Positions 40,706 through 50,066 of a stretch of DNA of 64,000 bases are shown piece after piece. The DNA comes from Cohnella fermenti. GTDB taxonomy: Bacteria; Bacillota; Bacilli; Paenibacillales; Paenibacillaceae. The notes under the pieces are model-generated. The model did no database searches. It was not told where the DNA came from and saw only the letters and a program-made list of their open reading frames with translations. The position numbers were made by a program, and so were the translations under genes. The stretch is taken from NCBI RefSeq assembly GCF_004801405.1, contig NZ_SSOB01000015.1:111568-175567 (forward strand), written 5' to 3'. Within the stretch, counting starts at the first letter, position 1; every line of letters begins with the position of its first letter.

Positions 40706-42028
40706 GTGAAAATCAACAAAACGATTACCATGATGGCCGCACTTACGCTGATGGCCGGATCGCTCGCCGCTTGCGGCAGCAACAACAACGGCAACAACAC
40801 CTCATCCCCGGAGGCTTCCTCCGCGGCACCGTCCTCCAGCGAGACGTCCTCCGCTCCGGCCTCCGAAGAGGCTGCCGAAGACGAGCTCGCGCCGGAAGCG
40901 GGCGCGACTCTCGTCGTATGGGAGACCAAAGAGATGATTCCTCGCATGGAGGCGATCGGCAAGGAATTCACCGATAAGTTCGGAATTCCGGTCAAGGTCG
41001 AGGAAGTGGGCGAAGCCGATCAGATCAACAAGCTGATCAACGACGGCCCTGCCGGCATCGGTCCGGATATCGTCATCTATCCGCACGACAATCTCGGCAA
41101 GGCGGTCGCCGCCGGTCTGATTCTGCCGAACGACTACTTCGAAGAAGAGACGAAGGCGGACAACTCCGATGCCGCGATCACGGCATTCACGTTCGACGGC
41201 GTGCTGTACGGCTATCCCCGTTCCGTCGAGACGTACGCGATGTTCTACAACAAGGACCTCGTATCGACGCCGGCCAAGTCGTTCGACGAGATATTCGAAT
41301 TCGCCAAGACCTTTAACGATACGAAGAACAACAAGTACACCTTCCTGTTCGAACAGAACTTCTATTATCAGTACTCCTTCCTCGCCACGCCGGGCGGCTA
41401 CGTGTACGGCAACGGAGGCGTCGACAAGAACGATATCGGCCTGAACAACGACGCGGCGATCAAGGGAGCCGAGACGTATCAGAAGCTTAAGGAGATCATT
41501 CCGATGAAGACGGCCGATGCGACGTTCGACATCAAGAAGGGCCTCTTCACCAGCGGCAACCTCGCCTATGACGTGAACGGTCCTTGGGCGATCGCGGATT
41601 ACAAGAAGTCGGGCGTCAACTTCGGCATCGCTCCGCTGCCTTCGATCGACGGCAAGGCGAACGTCAGCTTCTCCGGCGTCAAGGGCTTCTCCGTCAGCGC
41701 GTTCTCGCAATACCCGAACGCCGCGAAGCAGTTCGTCCACTTCGCGACGTCGAAGGAACAGCAATTGAAGGACTTCGAGGAGCTCGGCACGCTGCCTTCC
41801 AACAAGGAAGCGGCTGCAGACCCTGCCGTTACCGCCGATCCGTTGCTCGTCGGCATTCTCGAGCAATTCTCGAATTCGACCCCGATGCCGGCTATTCCGG
41901 AGATGGGCAACGTCTGGACGCCGGCGCAATCCGCAATGGCCGATATCTGGGATAACAACAAGGACCCGAAGGAAGCGCTGGACAACGCCGTGAAGCAGAT
42001 CCAGGACGCCAACGCCGCAACCAGCTAA
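40706..42028 (+). CDS. malE: Maltose/maltodextrin-binding lipoprotein
   Basis: A 440-residue lipoprotein. GTG 40706 follows GAGAGGGG; the frame is open back to 40478 but through operator DNA. The lipobox SLAAC is at about residue 22, followed by a Ser/Glu/Ala-rich spacer. The mature part starts ATLVVWETKEMIPRMEAIGK and contains GPDIVIYPHDNLGKAVAAGL, as in MalE-type proteins. It feeds the MalF/MalG-type permeases that follow. Maltodextrin specificity is inferred from homology and from the amylases on either side. Confidence 0.88.
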   Translation: MKINKTITMMAALTLMAGSLAACGSNNNGNNTSSPEASSAAPSSSETSSAPASEEAAEDELAPEAGATLVVWETKEMIPRMEAIGKEFTDKFGIPVKVEEVGEADQINKLINDGPAGIGPDIVIYPHDNLGKAVAAGLILPNDYFEEETKADNSDAAITAFTFDGVLYGYPRSVETYAMFYNKDLVSTPAKSFDEIFEFAKTFNDTKNNKYTFLFEQNFYYQYSFLATPGGYVYGNGGVDKNDIGLNNDAAIKGAETYQKLKEIIPMKTADATFDIKKGLFTSGNLAYDVNGPWAIADYKKSGVNFGIAPLPSIDGKANVSFSGVKGFSVSAFSQYPNAAKQFVHFATSKEQQLKDFEELGTLPSNKEAAADPAVTADPLLVGILEQFSNSTPMPAIPEMGNVWTPAQSAMADIWDNNKDPKEALDNAVKQIQDANAATS

Positions 42029-42134
42029 TTCATTCCGCGATTGAACATGGACGAGGGGCGCCCAGCCGCGCGGGCGGGTGCCCCTTATCCGCGTTCCTGC
42101 ACGCTTCATGCTTTTTCTATGGGGAGGTCCTTCT

Positions 42135-43448
42135 ATGCAGCGCAAGAGCACTCAAGCGGCCATTCTGTCGTTCCTCGCTCCCGGCCTCGGGCAGCTCTAC
42201 AATAAACAAATTCTTAAGGGGCTTATCTTCCTGGCCCTCGACGTTCTCGGCATCTGGTACTTCGCCGGCCATCTGTATCGGGCGGTCTGGGGGATCGTCA
42301 CCTTGGGCGAGACGGCTCAACAGCTCGTCAAGGTAGGCAAAGTGTACAAGAACATTCCCGGCGATCATTCGATCCAACTGCTCGTGGAAGGCCTTATCAT
42401 CCTCATTATTTTCTTTATATTCCTCTGGTTCTATATCCTGATTGTTCGCGATGCCTGCTTGACGGGGCGGCTCCGGGAGAACGGCGGCACGCCTGCCCGC
42501 TTCTCGCAATCGATTGCCGCGTTATTCGAGAAGCAATTCCCGATCACGATGCTGACGATTCCCGCGATCGGAATCCTGTTCTTGACCGTTCTGCCGATTC
42601 TGTTCGGCGTTCTTATAGCGTTCACGAATTACTCCGGTCCTTCGCACGTGCCGCCGAAGTCGCTCGTCGACTGGGTCGGCTTCAAGACGTTCGTCGATCT
42701 GCTTACGCTCAAGACGTGGAGCCACACGTTCTGGAACGTGCTGCTCTGGACGATCGAATGGGCGATTCTCTCCACCGTCACTTGTTACTTCGGCGGCCTG
42801 TTCGTCGCTCTGCTTATCCAGCAGAAGGGCATCCGCTTCAAGAAGCTGTGGCGCACGATTCTGCTGATCCCCTTCGCGATTCCGTTCCTGGTCTCGGCGC
42901 TGATCATGAACAACCTGTTCAACGGGGAGTTCGGACCGATCAACCAGTATCTCGGCTACTTCGGCATTCCGAAGATCGGCTGGCTGTCGGACCCGAGCCT
43001 GGCGAAGCTGACCGTCGTTCTCGTCAATGCCTGGTACGGCATTCCGGTCACGATGCTGCTTATGCTCGGCGTGCTGACGACGATCCCGCGCGACCTGTAC
43101 GAAGCGGCGGACGTCGACGGAGCGACCGCGTTCCAGAAGTTCAAGAACATTACGATGCCGCGTATCCTGTTCATTACGTCTCCCGTTCTCATTACGAGTT
43201 TTGCCGGGAATATCAATAACTTCAATGCGATCTACCTGCTCACCGCCGGCGGGCCGCTGACGGGCGAATACCAGTTCGCTGGCCATACGGACCTGCTCGT
43301 CACCTGGCTGTTCGGCCTGACGTATGCCAACAACAAGTTCAACTTCGCATCCGCGATCGGGATTATCGTCTTCCTGATGATCGCAACCGTCTCGATTGTG
43401 AGCTATCGTCAGACGAAATCGTTCAAGGAGGAGGATCTCGTCCAATGA
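42135..43448 (+). CDS. malF: Maltodextrin ABC permease, MalF type
   Basis: A 437-residue membrane protein from ATG 42135 (GGGGAGG upstream). It has an N-terminal hairpin of extra helices (GFGQLYNK-like start: APGLGQLYNKQILKGLIFLA), also found in other Bacillales MalF proteins, then six core helices. The EAA loop is EAADVDGATAFQKFKNITMP near residue 330. It overlaps malG by 4 bases. No ATPase gene is present; a shared MsmX-type protein is expected elsewhere. Confidence 0.92.
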   Translation: MQRKSTQAAILSFLAPGLGQLYNKQILKGLIFLALDVLGIWYFAGHLYRAVWGIVTLGETAQQLVKVGKVYKNIPGDHSIQLLVEGLIILIIFFIFLWFYILIVRDACLTGRLRENGGTPARFSQSIAALFEKQFPITMLTIPAIGILFLTVLPILFGVLIAFTNYSGPSHVPPKSLVDWVGFKTFVDLLTLKTWSHTFWNVLLWTIEWAILSTVTCYFGGLFVALLIQQKGIRFKKLWRTILLIPFAIPFLVSALIMNNLFNGEFGPINQYLGYFGIPKIGWLSDPSLAKLTVVLVNAWYGIPVTMLLMLGVLTTIPRDLYEAADVDGATAFQKFKNITMPRILFITSPVLITSFAGNINNFNAIYLLTAGGPLTGEYQFAGHTDLLVTWLFGLTYANNKFNFASAIGIIVFLMIATVSIVSYRQTKSFKEEDLVQ

Positions 43449-44278
43449 GAGCATCCCGCATCGGTCTTACCTTCAGCTATGTGCTGCTCGTCATTCTGTC
43501 GATTGTCAGCTTGTACCCGGCGCTCTGGATCATCATCTCCGCGTTCCGCCCCGGCGGCGCGATCTACAGCCCGACGTTCCTCCCGGATCATTGGACGACG
43601 TCCCACTTCACCGAGCTGTTCACGGACAAGAGCTTCATGTTCGGCCGCTGGTACATGAATACGCTCAAGATTGCGGTCTTCAGCACGATCTTCGGCACGC
43701 TGCTTGTGACGCTTGTCGCCTATTCGCTCTCCCGGTTCCGGTTCAAGGGCCGGAAGAAGGTGCTGTCGCTGCTGCTTATTCTGCAGATGTTCCCGAACCT
43801 GATGGCGCTCACGTCCGTGTTCCTGCTGCTGAATCAGTTCAATCTGCTGGATACGCACCTGGCGCTCATCATCATCTATTCGTGCGGCGCTCCGGTGCTC
43901 GGCATGTTCGTGGTCAAAGGCTACTTCGATACGCTCCCGCTCAGTCTCGAGGAATCCGCCCGGATCGACGGGGCCAGCCATATCACGGTGTTCATGAAGA
44001 TCATGCTGCCGCTCAGCAAGCCGATTCTCGTGAATTCGGCGATCGGTCTGTTCACGGGCTCATGGGTCGACTTCATTATGGCGCGGCTGGTGCTGCGGGC
44101 CCGCGAGAACTGGACGGTCGCCGTCGGCCTGTGGGAGCTGGCGACGAACTTCAAGACGGCGAACTTCACGATGTTCGCGGCCGGCTGCTTGCTGGTGGCG
44201 CTGCCGATTACGCTCCTGTTCATCTTCCTGCAGCGGTACATCGTCGAAGGACTCACCGCCGGGGCGAACAAGGGATGA
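43445..44278 (+). CDS. malG: Maltodextrin ABC permease, MalG type
   Basis: A 277-residue partner permease with six helices. The EAA loop is EESARIDGASHITVFMKIMLP near residue 175, and the C-terminus LQRYIVEGLTAGANKG is typical of MalG. Start and stop overlap both neighbours (ATGA), so the importer and the following amylase are made together. Confidence 0.93.
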   Translation: MRASRIGLTFSYVLLVILSIVSLYPALWIIISAFRPGGAIYSPTFLPDHWTTSHFTELFTDKSFMFGRWYMNTLKIAVFSTIFGTLLVTLVAYSLSRFRFKGRKKVLSLLLILQMFPNLMALTSVFLLLNQFNLLDTHLALIIIYSCGAPVLGMFVVKGYFDTLPLSLEESARIDGASHITVFMKIMLPLSKPILVNSAIGLFTGSWVDFIMARLVLRARENWTVAVGLWELATNFKTANFTMFAAGCLLVALPITLLFIFLQRYIVEGLTAGANKG

Positions 44279-45939
44279 TCGGATGGAGGGGCGAATGGAG
44301 TCTCCGGAAGGCGCTGCGGACAGCTTCGGGCAAGGGAGGGGCGCTTCGTGGCATTCCGGGCAAGGCGCTGCGAGCTTCGCTTCTTCTCTCGACTGCCGCC
44401 TTGCTGCTGGCTGCGTGCTCTTCCTCCGGGAACGAAGACAAGTCCGGGCCGTCGAACGTCTTCTACGAGATCTTCGTCCGCTCGTTCGCGGATTCGAACG
44501 GGGACGGCGTCGGCGACCTGAACGGCGTGACGGAGAAGCTCGACTACGTGAAGTCGCTCGGAGCCGACGGCATCTGGCTGATGCCGATCAACCCTTCGCC
44601 CAGCTACCACGGCTACGACGTGACGGATTATTATGCCGTGAACCCGGACTACGGCACGATGGAGGACCTGCAGCGCTTGCTGGACGAAGCCCATAAGCGC
44701 GGCATCCGGGTCATCCTGGACCTCGTCGTCAATCACACGAGCTCGGAGCATCCCTGGTTCCTGGACGCGGCGACGGGCAAGACGAGCGAGCATCGCGACT
44801 GGTACGTCTGGTCGAGCGAGCGGGGAGGCCGCTCCCCGGCCGACGGCGCGGCGGGAGCTCCGCCGTGGCACGAGCTGGGCGGCGACGATTACCTCGGCAT
44901 CTTCTGGGAAGGCATGCCGGACCTGAACTTCGACAATCCGGACGTGCGCGCGGAGCTGGTCAAGATCGGCCAATACTGGCTGAAGCAAGGCGTGGACGGC
45001 TTCCGGCTGGATGCCGCCAAGCATATTTACGGCGACTTCACTTCCACGGCGAGCACGCCCGGCGTGAAGGCGGCCAATCAGAAGTGGTGGCAGGAGTTCC
45101 GCTCCGGCCTGAACGAGGTCAATCCGGACGCCTATCTGGTCGGCGAGGTGTGGGATTCCACGGCCGTCATCGGGCCTTATCTGAACAAAGCGCTCGACTC
45201 CGCGTTCAACTTCGATCTCGCGGGCAAGCTGCTCGGCGCGGCGCAGAACGAGAGAGCCTCGGATCTCGGCTTCACCCTGTCGAGAGTGTACGAATTCTAC
45301 GCCAAGGCCGCGGAAGGCTCGGCGTTCGTCGACGCTCCGTTCCTCTCCAATCATGACCAGACCCGCGTCATGTCGGCGCTAAGCGGCAATGTCGACCACG
45401 CGAAGACGGCGGCCGCGATGCTGCTGACGATGCCGGGCAACGCGTTCGTCTACTACGGCGAAGAGCTCGGCATGAGCGGCATGAAGCCGGACGAGAACAT
45501 CCGCGAGCCGTTCCCGTGGACGCGGGAGCCGGGCGGGTCCGCAGCAGAGTCGGGCGAGACGTCCTGGGAGGCGTCCAAGTACCGCTCCGCGGACGGCTCG
45601 GTGTCGGTTGAAGCGGAGGATGGGGCCGCAGGCTCGCTGCTCGAGCGCTATCGGCTGCTCATCGATTGGCGCCGGCAGGACGTCGCGCTTCGCGAGGGCT
45701 CAATCGGCTCCTACGAGAGCGGCATCGACTCCGTCATGGCCTACACGCGAACGGCCGGCGAGGAAGAGCGGCTTGTGCTGCACAACCTGTCGGGAACGCC
45801 GCAGACGGTGACGCTGGAGACGACGAAGGCGCAGCCGACCGTCTACAAGAAGCTCGCCCGCACGACGGACGAGGCGGCGACGCTGAAGGACGGGAAGGCG
45901 GAGCTTCCGCCTTATGCGACCGTTATTCTGAAGCCGTGA
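44275..45939 (+). CDS. GH13 alpha-amylase/neopullulanase-type lipoprotein
   Basis: A 554-residue lipid-anchored glycosidase. ATG 44275 overlaps the malG stop; a long basic N-terminus precedes the hydrophobic core and lipobox LLAAC near residue 47. The four GH13 regions are present: DLVVNHTS, GFRLDAAKH (nucleophile Asp), VGEVWD (acid/base Glu), FLSNHDQTR (third Asp). Anchored outside the membrane beside MalE, it would trim maltodextrins for uptake. A long stretch after FPWTREPGG is Ser/Glu-rich and variable. Exact product pattern unknown. Confidence 0.92.
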   Translation: MIGWRGEWSLRKALRTASGKGGALRGIPGKALRASLLLSTAALLLAACSSSGNEDKSGPSNVFYEIFVRSFADSNGDGVGDLNGVTEKLDYVKSLGADGIWLMPINPSPSYHGYDVTDYYAVNPDYGTMEDLQRLLDEAHKRGIRVILDLVVNHTSSEHPWFLDAATGKTSEHRDWYVWSSERGGRSPADGAAGAPPWHELGGDDYLGIFWEGMPDLNFDNPDVRAELVKIGQYWLKQGVDGFRLDAAKHIYGDFTSTASTPGVKAANQKWWQEFRSGLNEVNPDAYLVGEVWDSTAVIGPYLNKALDSAFNFDLAGKLLGAAQNERASDLGFTLSRVYEFYAKAAEGSAFVDAPFLSNHDQTRVMSALSGNVDHAKTAAAMLLTMPGNAFVYYGEELGMSGMKPDENIREPFPWTREPGGSAAESGETSWEASKYRSADGSVSVEAEDGAAGSLLERYRLLIDWRRQDVALREGSIGSYESGIDSVMAYTRTAGEEERLVLHNLSGTPQTVTLETTKAQPTVYKKLARTTDEAATLKDGKAELPPYATVILKP

Positions 45940-46060
45940 GCAAGGCAAGCAAGTTGCGCAAGGCAAGCAAGAGCAAGGCGGCGAGGAGCGAGGCGCCGGG
46001 AGAGCGGCAGAATCGGCGCAACAAGAGGTCCAATACAACAAGAGCTCGGGATAACGAGAC

Positions 46061-46095
46061 AACCGAATGGCATGTTGACCGTCATTCGGTTTTTT
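46061..46095 (+). terminator. Rho-independent terminator after the maltodextrin operon
   Basis: AACCGAATG pairs with CATTCGGTT and is followed by TTTTT, about 120 bases after the GH13 lipoprotein gene. Confidence 0.85.
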
Positions 46096-46104
46096 CGTAC
46101 AGAT

Positions 46105-46122
46105 TGATTAAACGTTTCATCA
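46105..46122 (+). promoter_or_regulatory. LacI-type operator before the second LacI gene
   Basis: TGATTAAACGTTTCATCA is an 18-bp palindrome with one mismatch and a central CG, the LacI-family form. It differs from the O1-O3 core near malE, so it may belong to the adjacent second regulator. A CcpA site is the alternative. Confidence 0.6.
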
Positions 46123-46216
46123 AGCTAGGGCAGCGAGGGCAGGCGAGGAAAATAAGACGAGGGAAATAAGGCGAGAGAGATCAGGCAATGGAGATCAGGC
46201 GAGAGGAGAGAGGAAC

Positions 46217-47233
46217 GTGAGCGACATGAGAGTCACGATCAAGGATGTCGCCCGCTGCGCGGGAGTGTCCATCGCGACCGTCTCCAACGTGCTCAACGGC
46301 ACGGGACGGGTATCGGCGGACACGATAAGCCTGGTGCAGCGGGCGATCAAGGCGCTGGACTTCTCGCCGAGCCAGGCGGCGCGCAATCTGAAGGCGAAGA
46401 AGTCGCGGCTGATCGCGGTGATCGTTCCGTTCGCGGGCCGAGGCGTTCTTCACGAGAACCCGTTCTACTGGGAGCTGGTGACGGCGATCGAAGCAGGAGC
46501 GCGTTCCTATCAGCTTCACGTTCTGCTTGTCGGCGCCGAGCCGGAGGAGTCCTTCTCGTTCGTCAAGGAGCGCCACCTGGACGGCGTTATCGTAATCGGA
46601 GCGTCCGAGGGGACGGAGGCGCTGGCGCGAATTCTGCAATTGAACGTGCCGACCGTGTTCCTCGACAGCTACCTCTCCGACGCCGCTCTCTATCAGGTGC
46701 TCGTAGACGATGAATGGGGCGGCTGCGAAGGGACGAAGCACCTGATCGGTCTTGGCCATCGGAGCATCGCGCTGCTGACGGGAGAACTCCGGCCGCGAGG
46801 CGTTCACGAAGCTCGTTACATCGGGTATCGCAAGGCGCTGGACGAGGCGGGCATCGGCTATCGGCCGAATCTGGTCATCGAAGCCCCTCCTTCGATGGAA
46901 GGCGGCAGCAGCGCGGCAGCCCGCATTGCGGAGCTGATCGGCGTTACCGCCGTGTTCGCGACGTCCGACGTGGCGGCGATCGGCTTGATGAGCGGCCTTG
47001 GCGAGCGGGGAATCGCCGTTCCGCGGGACCTGTCCGTGGTCGGCTTCGACGATCTGCACCTCGGCCGGTTCGCGTCGCCGCCGCTGACGACGGTGGCGCA
47101 GGATATCGGCGGGAAGGGCCGGGAAGCGGTGCGCCTGCTGCTGGCGCAGATGGAGAACGGCCGTGCGCCGAGCCGGCTGGAGAGATTGAAGGTCGAGATG
47201 AAGGTGAGGCGAAGCGCACGAAGGCTGGAGTAG
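46217..47233 (+). CDS. Second LacI-family regulator
   Basis: A 338-residue regulator beginning at GTG 46217 after GAGGAGAGAGG. The headpiece MRVTIKDVARCAGVSIATVSNVL is standard. It lies between the maltodextrin operon and the secreted CGTase-like gene, so it probably controls one or both. The palindrome at 46105-46122 lies upstream. The 45940-46216 gap also has a GCAAGGCAAGCAAG duplication and GA-rich imperfect repeats of no clear role. Confidence 0.92.
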   Translation: MSDMRVTIKDVARCAGVSIATVSNVLNGTGRVSADTISLVQRAIKALDFSPSQAARNLKAKKSRLIAVIVPFAGRGVLHENPFYWELVTAIEAGARSYQLHVLLVGAEPEESFSFVKERHLDGVIVIGASEGTEALARILQLNVPTVFLDSYLSDAALYQVLVDDEWGGCEGTKHLIGLGHRSIALLTGELRPRGVHEARYIGYRKALDEAGIGYRPNLVIEAPPSMEGGSSAAARIAELIGVTAVFATSDVAAIGLMSGLGERGIAVPRDLSVVGFDDLHLGRFASPPLTTVAQDIGGKGREAVRLLLAQMENGRAPSRLERLKVEMKVRRSARRLE

Positions 47234-47351
47234 GGGCCGGGAACGGCCAGCGATGAAGGGAGGTGATGGATAACGAGAACAGGAACGGAATGTTCAGCTT
47301 AGACCGATCATCATCGCCAAGACTTAACCAACAATCGGAGGAGATGAGAAG

Positions 47352-49649
47352 ATGGGCAAGTGGAAAAAGAGCATTCGAGCAAGCACGGCGGCACTGGCGG
47401 TTACGCTGGTCTTCGGCGGGGGCTTCATTCCTTCGCAGCAAGCTTCGGCGGTAACGGCATCGGGGGCGCTCGGGCCGCTGACGCCGAAGGATGTCGTCTA
47501 CCAGATCATCACGGACCGGTTCGTGGACGGGGATACGTCCAACAACGTTCCGTCCGGATCCAGCAGCGCATTGTTCGACGATTCGAACTCCGACGGCATC
47601 GGCGACGGAGACGATCTGAAGCTGTATCAAGGCGGAGACTGGCAAGGGATCATCGACAAAATCCCTTACCTGAAGGATATGGGAGTGACGGCCGTATGGA
47701 TCTCCGCTCCGTACGAGAACCGCGACACCGCGATCAACGACTATCAGAGCGGGGGCGGAGTGGACGTCTGGACCAGCTTCCACGGCTATCATGTCCGGAA
47801 TTATTTTGCCACGAATAAGCACTTCGGCCTGATGCAGCAGTTCGAGGAGCTGCGCGACGAGCTGCACGACAACGGGATGAAGCTCGTCATCGACTTCGTC
47901 ACCAATCATACGAGCCGCTGGCAGAACCCGACGGACGGCTATTCCGCGGAAGACGGCAAGCTGTACGAGCCGGACAAGGACAGCAGCGGCAACTACGTGT
48001 TCGACACGAACGGCAACCCGGTCGACTACAACAGCGACGGCAACGTGGAGAACCTGCTCGCCGACCCGAACAACGACGTGAACGGCTGGTTCCACGGTCT
48101 CGGCGACCGCGGCACGGATTCCAGCCGGTACGGCTACCGGCACAAGGACCTCGGCTCGCTGGCGGACTTCTCGCAGGAGAACGGAGCGGTTGCGGCCTAC
48201 CTCGAGCAGGCGGCGCTCTTCTGGAAGAGCAAGGGCATCGACGGCTTCCGCCACGATGCCACGCTGCATGAGAACCCGGCGTTCGTGAAGGGCTTCAAGG
48301 ACGCGGTCGACTCGGCAAGCGGCGGTCCGGTGTCGCACTTCGGCGAGTTCTTCATCAGCCGTCCGGACTCGAAGTACGACGAGTACCAGTCGTTCCCGGA
48401 CCGCACGGGCGTGAACAACCTGGACTTCGAGTTCTTCCGCGCGGCGACGAACGCCTTCGGCAGCTTCTCGGAGACGATGAGCGACTTCGGCTCGATGCTG
48501 ACGCAGACGAGCGCCGATTACGAGTACGAGAACCAGGCGGTCACATTCCTCGACAATCATGACGTGACCAGGTTCCGCTACATTCAGCCGAACGACAAGC
48601 CGTATCACGCGGCGCTCGCCGCTCTGCTCACGAGCCGCGGCACGCCGAACATCTACTACGGAACCGAGCAATACCTGACGTCCGCGGACAGCAGCGATAT
48701 CGCGGGCCGGGTGTTCATGCAGACGGAATCGACGTTCGATACGACGACGACGGCATACAAGACGATCAAGAAGCTGTCCGCGCTTCGCCAATCGAATGAA
48801 GCGATCGCCTACGGGACGACGGACATTCTATACAGCACGGACAACGTGCTCGTCTACAAGCGCCAGTTCTACGACAAGCAGGTGATCGTCGCAATCAACC
48901 GCCAGCCGGATACCTCGTATACGGTGCCGGCGATCAACACGTCGCTGCCGACGGGCACGTACAGCGACGCGCTGGATGGGCTGTTGTACGGCTCTTCGAA
49001 CACGGTCAGCACGGTGAGCGGGCAGAACCAGTTGGCCTCCTTCACGTTGTCCGGAGGCGAAGTCAACGTCTGGTCGTACAATCCGGATCTCGGCACGACG
49101 GTGCCGCGCCTCGGCGACGTCGTCTCGACGATGGGCCGCGCCGGCAACACGGTGTACATCTACGGAACCGGCCTGGGCGGCTCGGTTACGGTCAAGTTCG
49201 ACACGACAACCGCAACCGTCGTCTCCAACAGCGACAACGTGATCGAAGCGATCGTTCCGAGCGTTGCGACCGGCGTTCGTCAGATCACGGTCACGAAGGG
49301 CTCGAACGTCAGCAACCAATTCCGCTACGAGGTGTTGACGGACGACCAGGTGCAGGTCATCTTCAAGGTGAACGCGACGACGACCTACGGGCAGAACATC
49401 TACGTGGTCGGCAACATTCCGGAGCTCGGCAACTGGGACCCGACGAAGGCGACGGAGGCGTTCCTCAACCCGGATTATCCGGTCTGGTTCCTGCCGGTCA
49501 GCGTGCCGAAGGGAACGACGTTCGAGTACAAGTTCATCAAGAAGGACGCAGCGGGCAACGTCACCTGGGAGGGCGGCAGCAACCGGACGTTCACCTCTTC
49601 GTCCTCGTCCGCGGGCTCGTCGGATACGGGAACGCTGACGTGGCAGTGA
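47352..49649 (+). CDS. Secreted CGTase-like GH13 enzyme with CBM20
   Basis: A 765-residue exported starch-degrading enzyme. ATG 47352 follows CGGAGGAGATG. The signal peptide ends near QQASAV. Layout follows cyclodextrin glucanotransferases: A/B domains (about 40-440), C domain, a TIG/IPT D domain (PRLGDVVSTMGRAGNTVYI) and a C-terminal starch-binding CBM20 (FKVNATTTYGQNIYVVGNIPELGNWD). Catalytic residues are in FRHDATLHE (Asp), HFGEFF (Glu) and FLDNHDVTRF (Asp). CGTases usually read DAVKH at the first of these, so the lysine important at acceptor subsite +2 is Leu here. It may be an alpha-amylase or maltogenic amylase of the same subfamily. Confidence 0.92.
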   Translation: MGKWKKSIRASTAALAVTLVFGGGFIPSQQASAVTASGALGPLTPKDVVYQIITDRFVDGDTSNNVPSGSSSALFDDSNSDGIGDGDDLKLYQGGDWQGIIDKIPYLKDMGVTAVWISAPYENRDTAINDYQSGGGVDVWTSFHGYHVRNYFATNKHFGLMQQFEELRDELHDNGMKLVIDFVTNHTSRWQNPTDGYSAEDGKLYEPDKDSSGNYVFDTNGNPVDYNSDGNVENLLADPNNDVNGWFHGLGDRGTDSSRYGYRHKDLGSLADFSQENGAVAAYLEQAALFWKSKGIDGFRHDATLHENPAFVKGFKDAVDSASGGPVSHFGEFFISRPDSKYDEYQSFPDRTGVNNLDFEFFRAATNAFGSFSETMSDFGSMLTQTSADYEYENQAVTFLDNHDVTRFRYIQPNDKPYHAALAALLTSRGTPNIYYGTEQYLTSADSSDIAGRVFMQTESTFDTTTTAYKTIKKLSALRQSNEAIAYGTTDILYSTDNVLVYKRQFYDKQVIVAINRQPDTSYTVPAINTSLPTGTYSDALDGLLYGSSNTVSTVSGQNQLASFTLSGGEVNVWSYNPDLGTTVPRLGDVVSTMGRAGNTVYIYGTGLGGSVTVKFDTTTATVVSNSDNVIEAIVPSVATGVRQITVTKGSNVSNQFRYEVLTDDQVQVIFKVNATTTYGQNIYVVGNIPELGNWDPTKATEAFLNPDYPVWFLPVSVPKGTTFEYKFIKKDAAGNVTWEGGSNRTFTSSSSSAGSSDTGTLTWQ

Positions 49650-49664
49650 GTCCGGCTCGAAAGT

Positions 49665-49706
49665 GACAAACAGCGGCATGGGGAGCTTCTCCCTGTGCCG
49701 CTTTGT
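49665..49706 (+). terminator. Terminator after the CGTase-like gene
   Basis: The arms AGCGGCATGGGGAG and CTCCCTGTGCCGCT form a long stem flanked by ACAAA and TTTGT. The T-tract is short. Confidence 0.7.
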
Positions 49707-49750
49707 CTCGTCAGCTTGCCGGCAGCCTTCTGCTCGCTTCGGATAACCGT

Positions 49751-49935
49751 TTTTATGTGGAAAACCGCATACAACCGCCTCTTTTTCCCCTTCGGATGGC
49801 CATTCTATGTGAAAAACCGCATAAAATCGGCGAGCGGAGGGAGTTCGGAGCGAGATAGGTGTGAAAAATCGTATAAAATCCGCGGATGGGGAGGGTTTGG
49901 GGTGTCACAAATATGAAAAACCGCATAAAATCGTC
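49751..49935 (+). repeat. Hairpin array D with exact 52-bp period
   Basis: Mini-hairpins start at 49755, 49807, 49859 and 49911, exactly 52 bp apart each time. They read ATGTGGAAAACCGCAT, ATGTGAAAAACCGCAT, GTGTGAAAAATCGTAT and ATATGAAAAACCGCAT; the last three are followed by AAAATC. Sequence between them is unrelated to copies A-C, so only the phased hairpins are shared. Confidence 0.85.
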
Positions 49936-50066
49936 ACCAAATCGTCGCCAAATCGTCGCCCGCAGGCTCCCTTCGGCCCCGCTTATTTTTGTCCGCGTAT
50001 CCATGGAAAATTTATGATAGGATAGGAAGGGAAGAGGATCAATTCTCAAGTTGGAGGCGCTTACCC

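Larger units (their letters stand above)
49650..50066. other. Gene-free region before trpB
   Basis: A terminator (49665-49706) is followed by hairpin array D (49751-49935), a short AAATCGTCRCC triplication (about 49932-49960), and a candidate trpB promoter: TTGTCC (49989-49994) with TATGAT (50013-50018), spacer 18. Confidence 0.65.

Noticed and set aside
43591..44274. Long frame joining the malG region to the GH13 lipoprotein
   Set aside because: The upstream part is the wrong frame of malG. The lipoprotein has its own ATG at 44275, followed by signal peptide and lipobox.
49751..49935. CRISPR-like look of regularly spaced repeats
   Set aside because: The repeated part is only about 16-22 bp and imperfect, intervals are shared between separate loci in copies A-C, and no cas genes are present.
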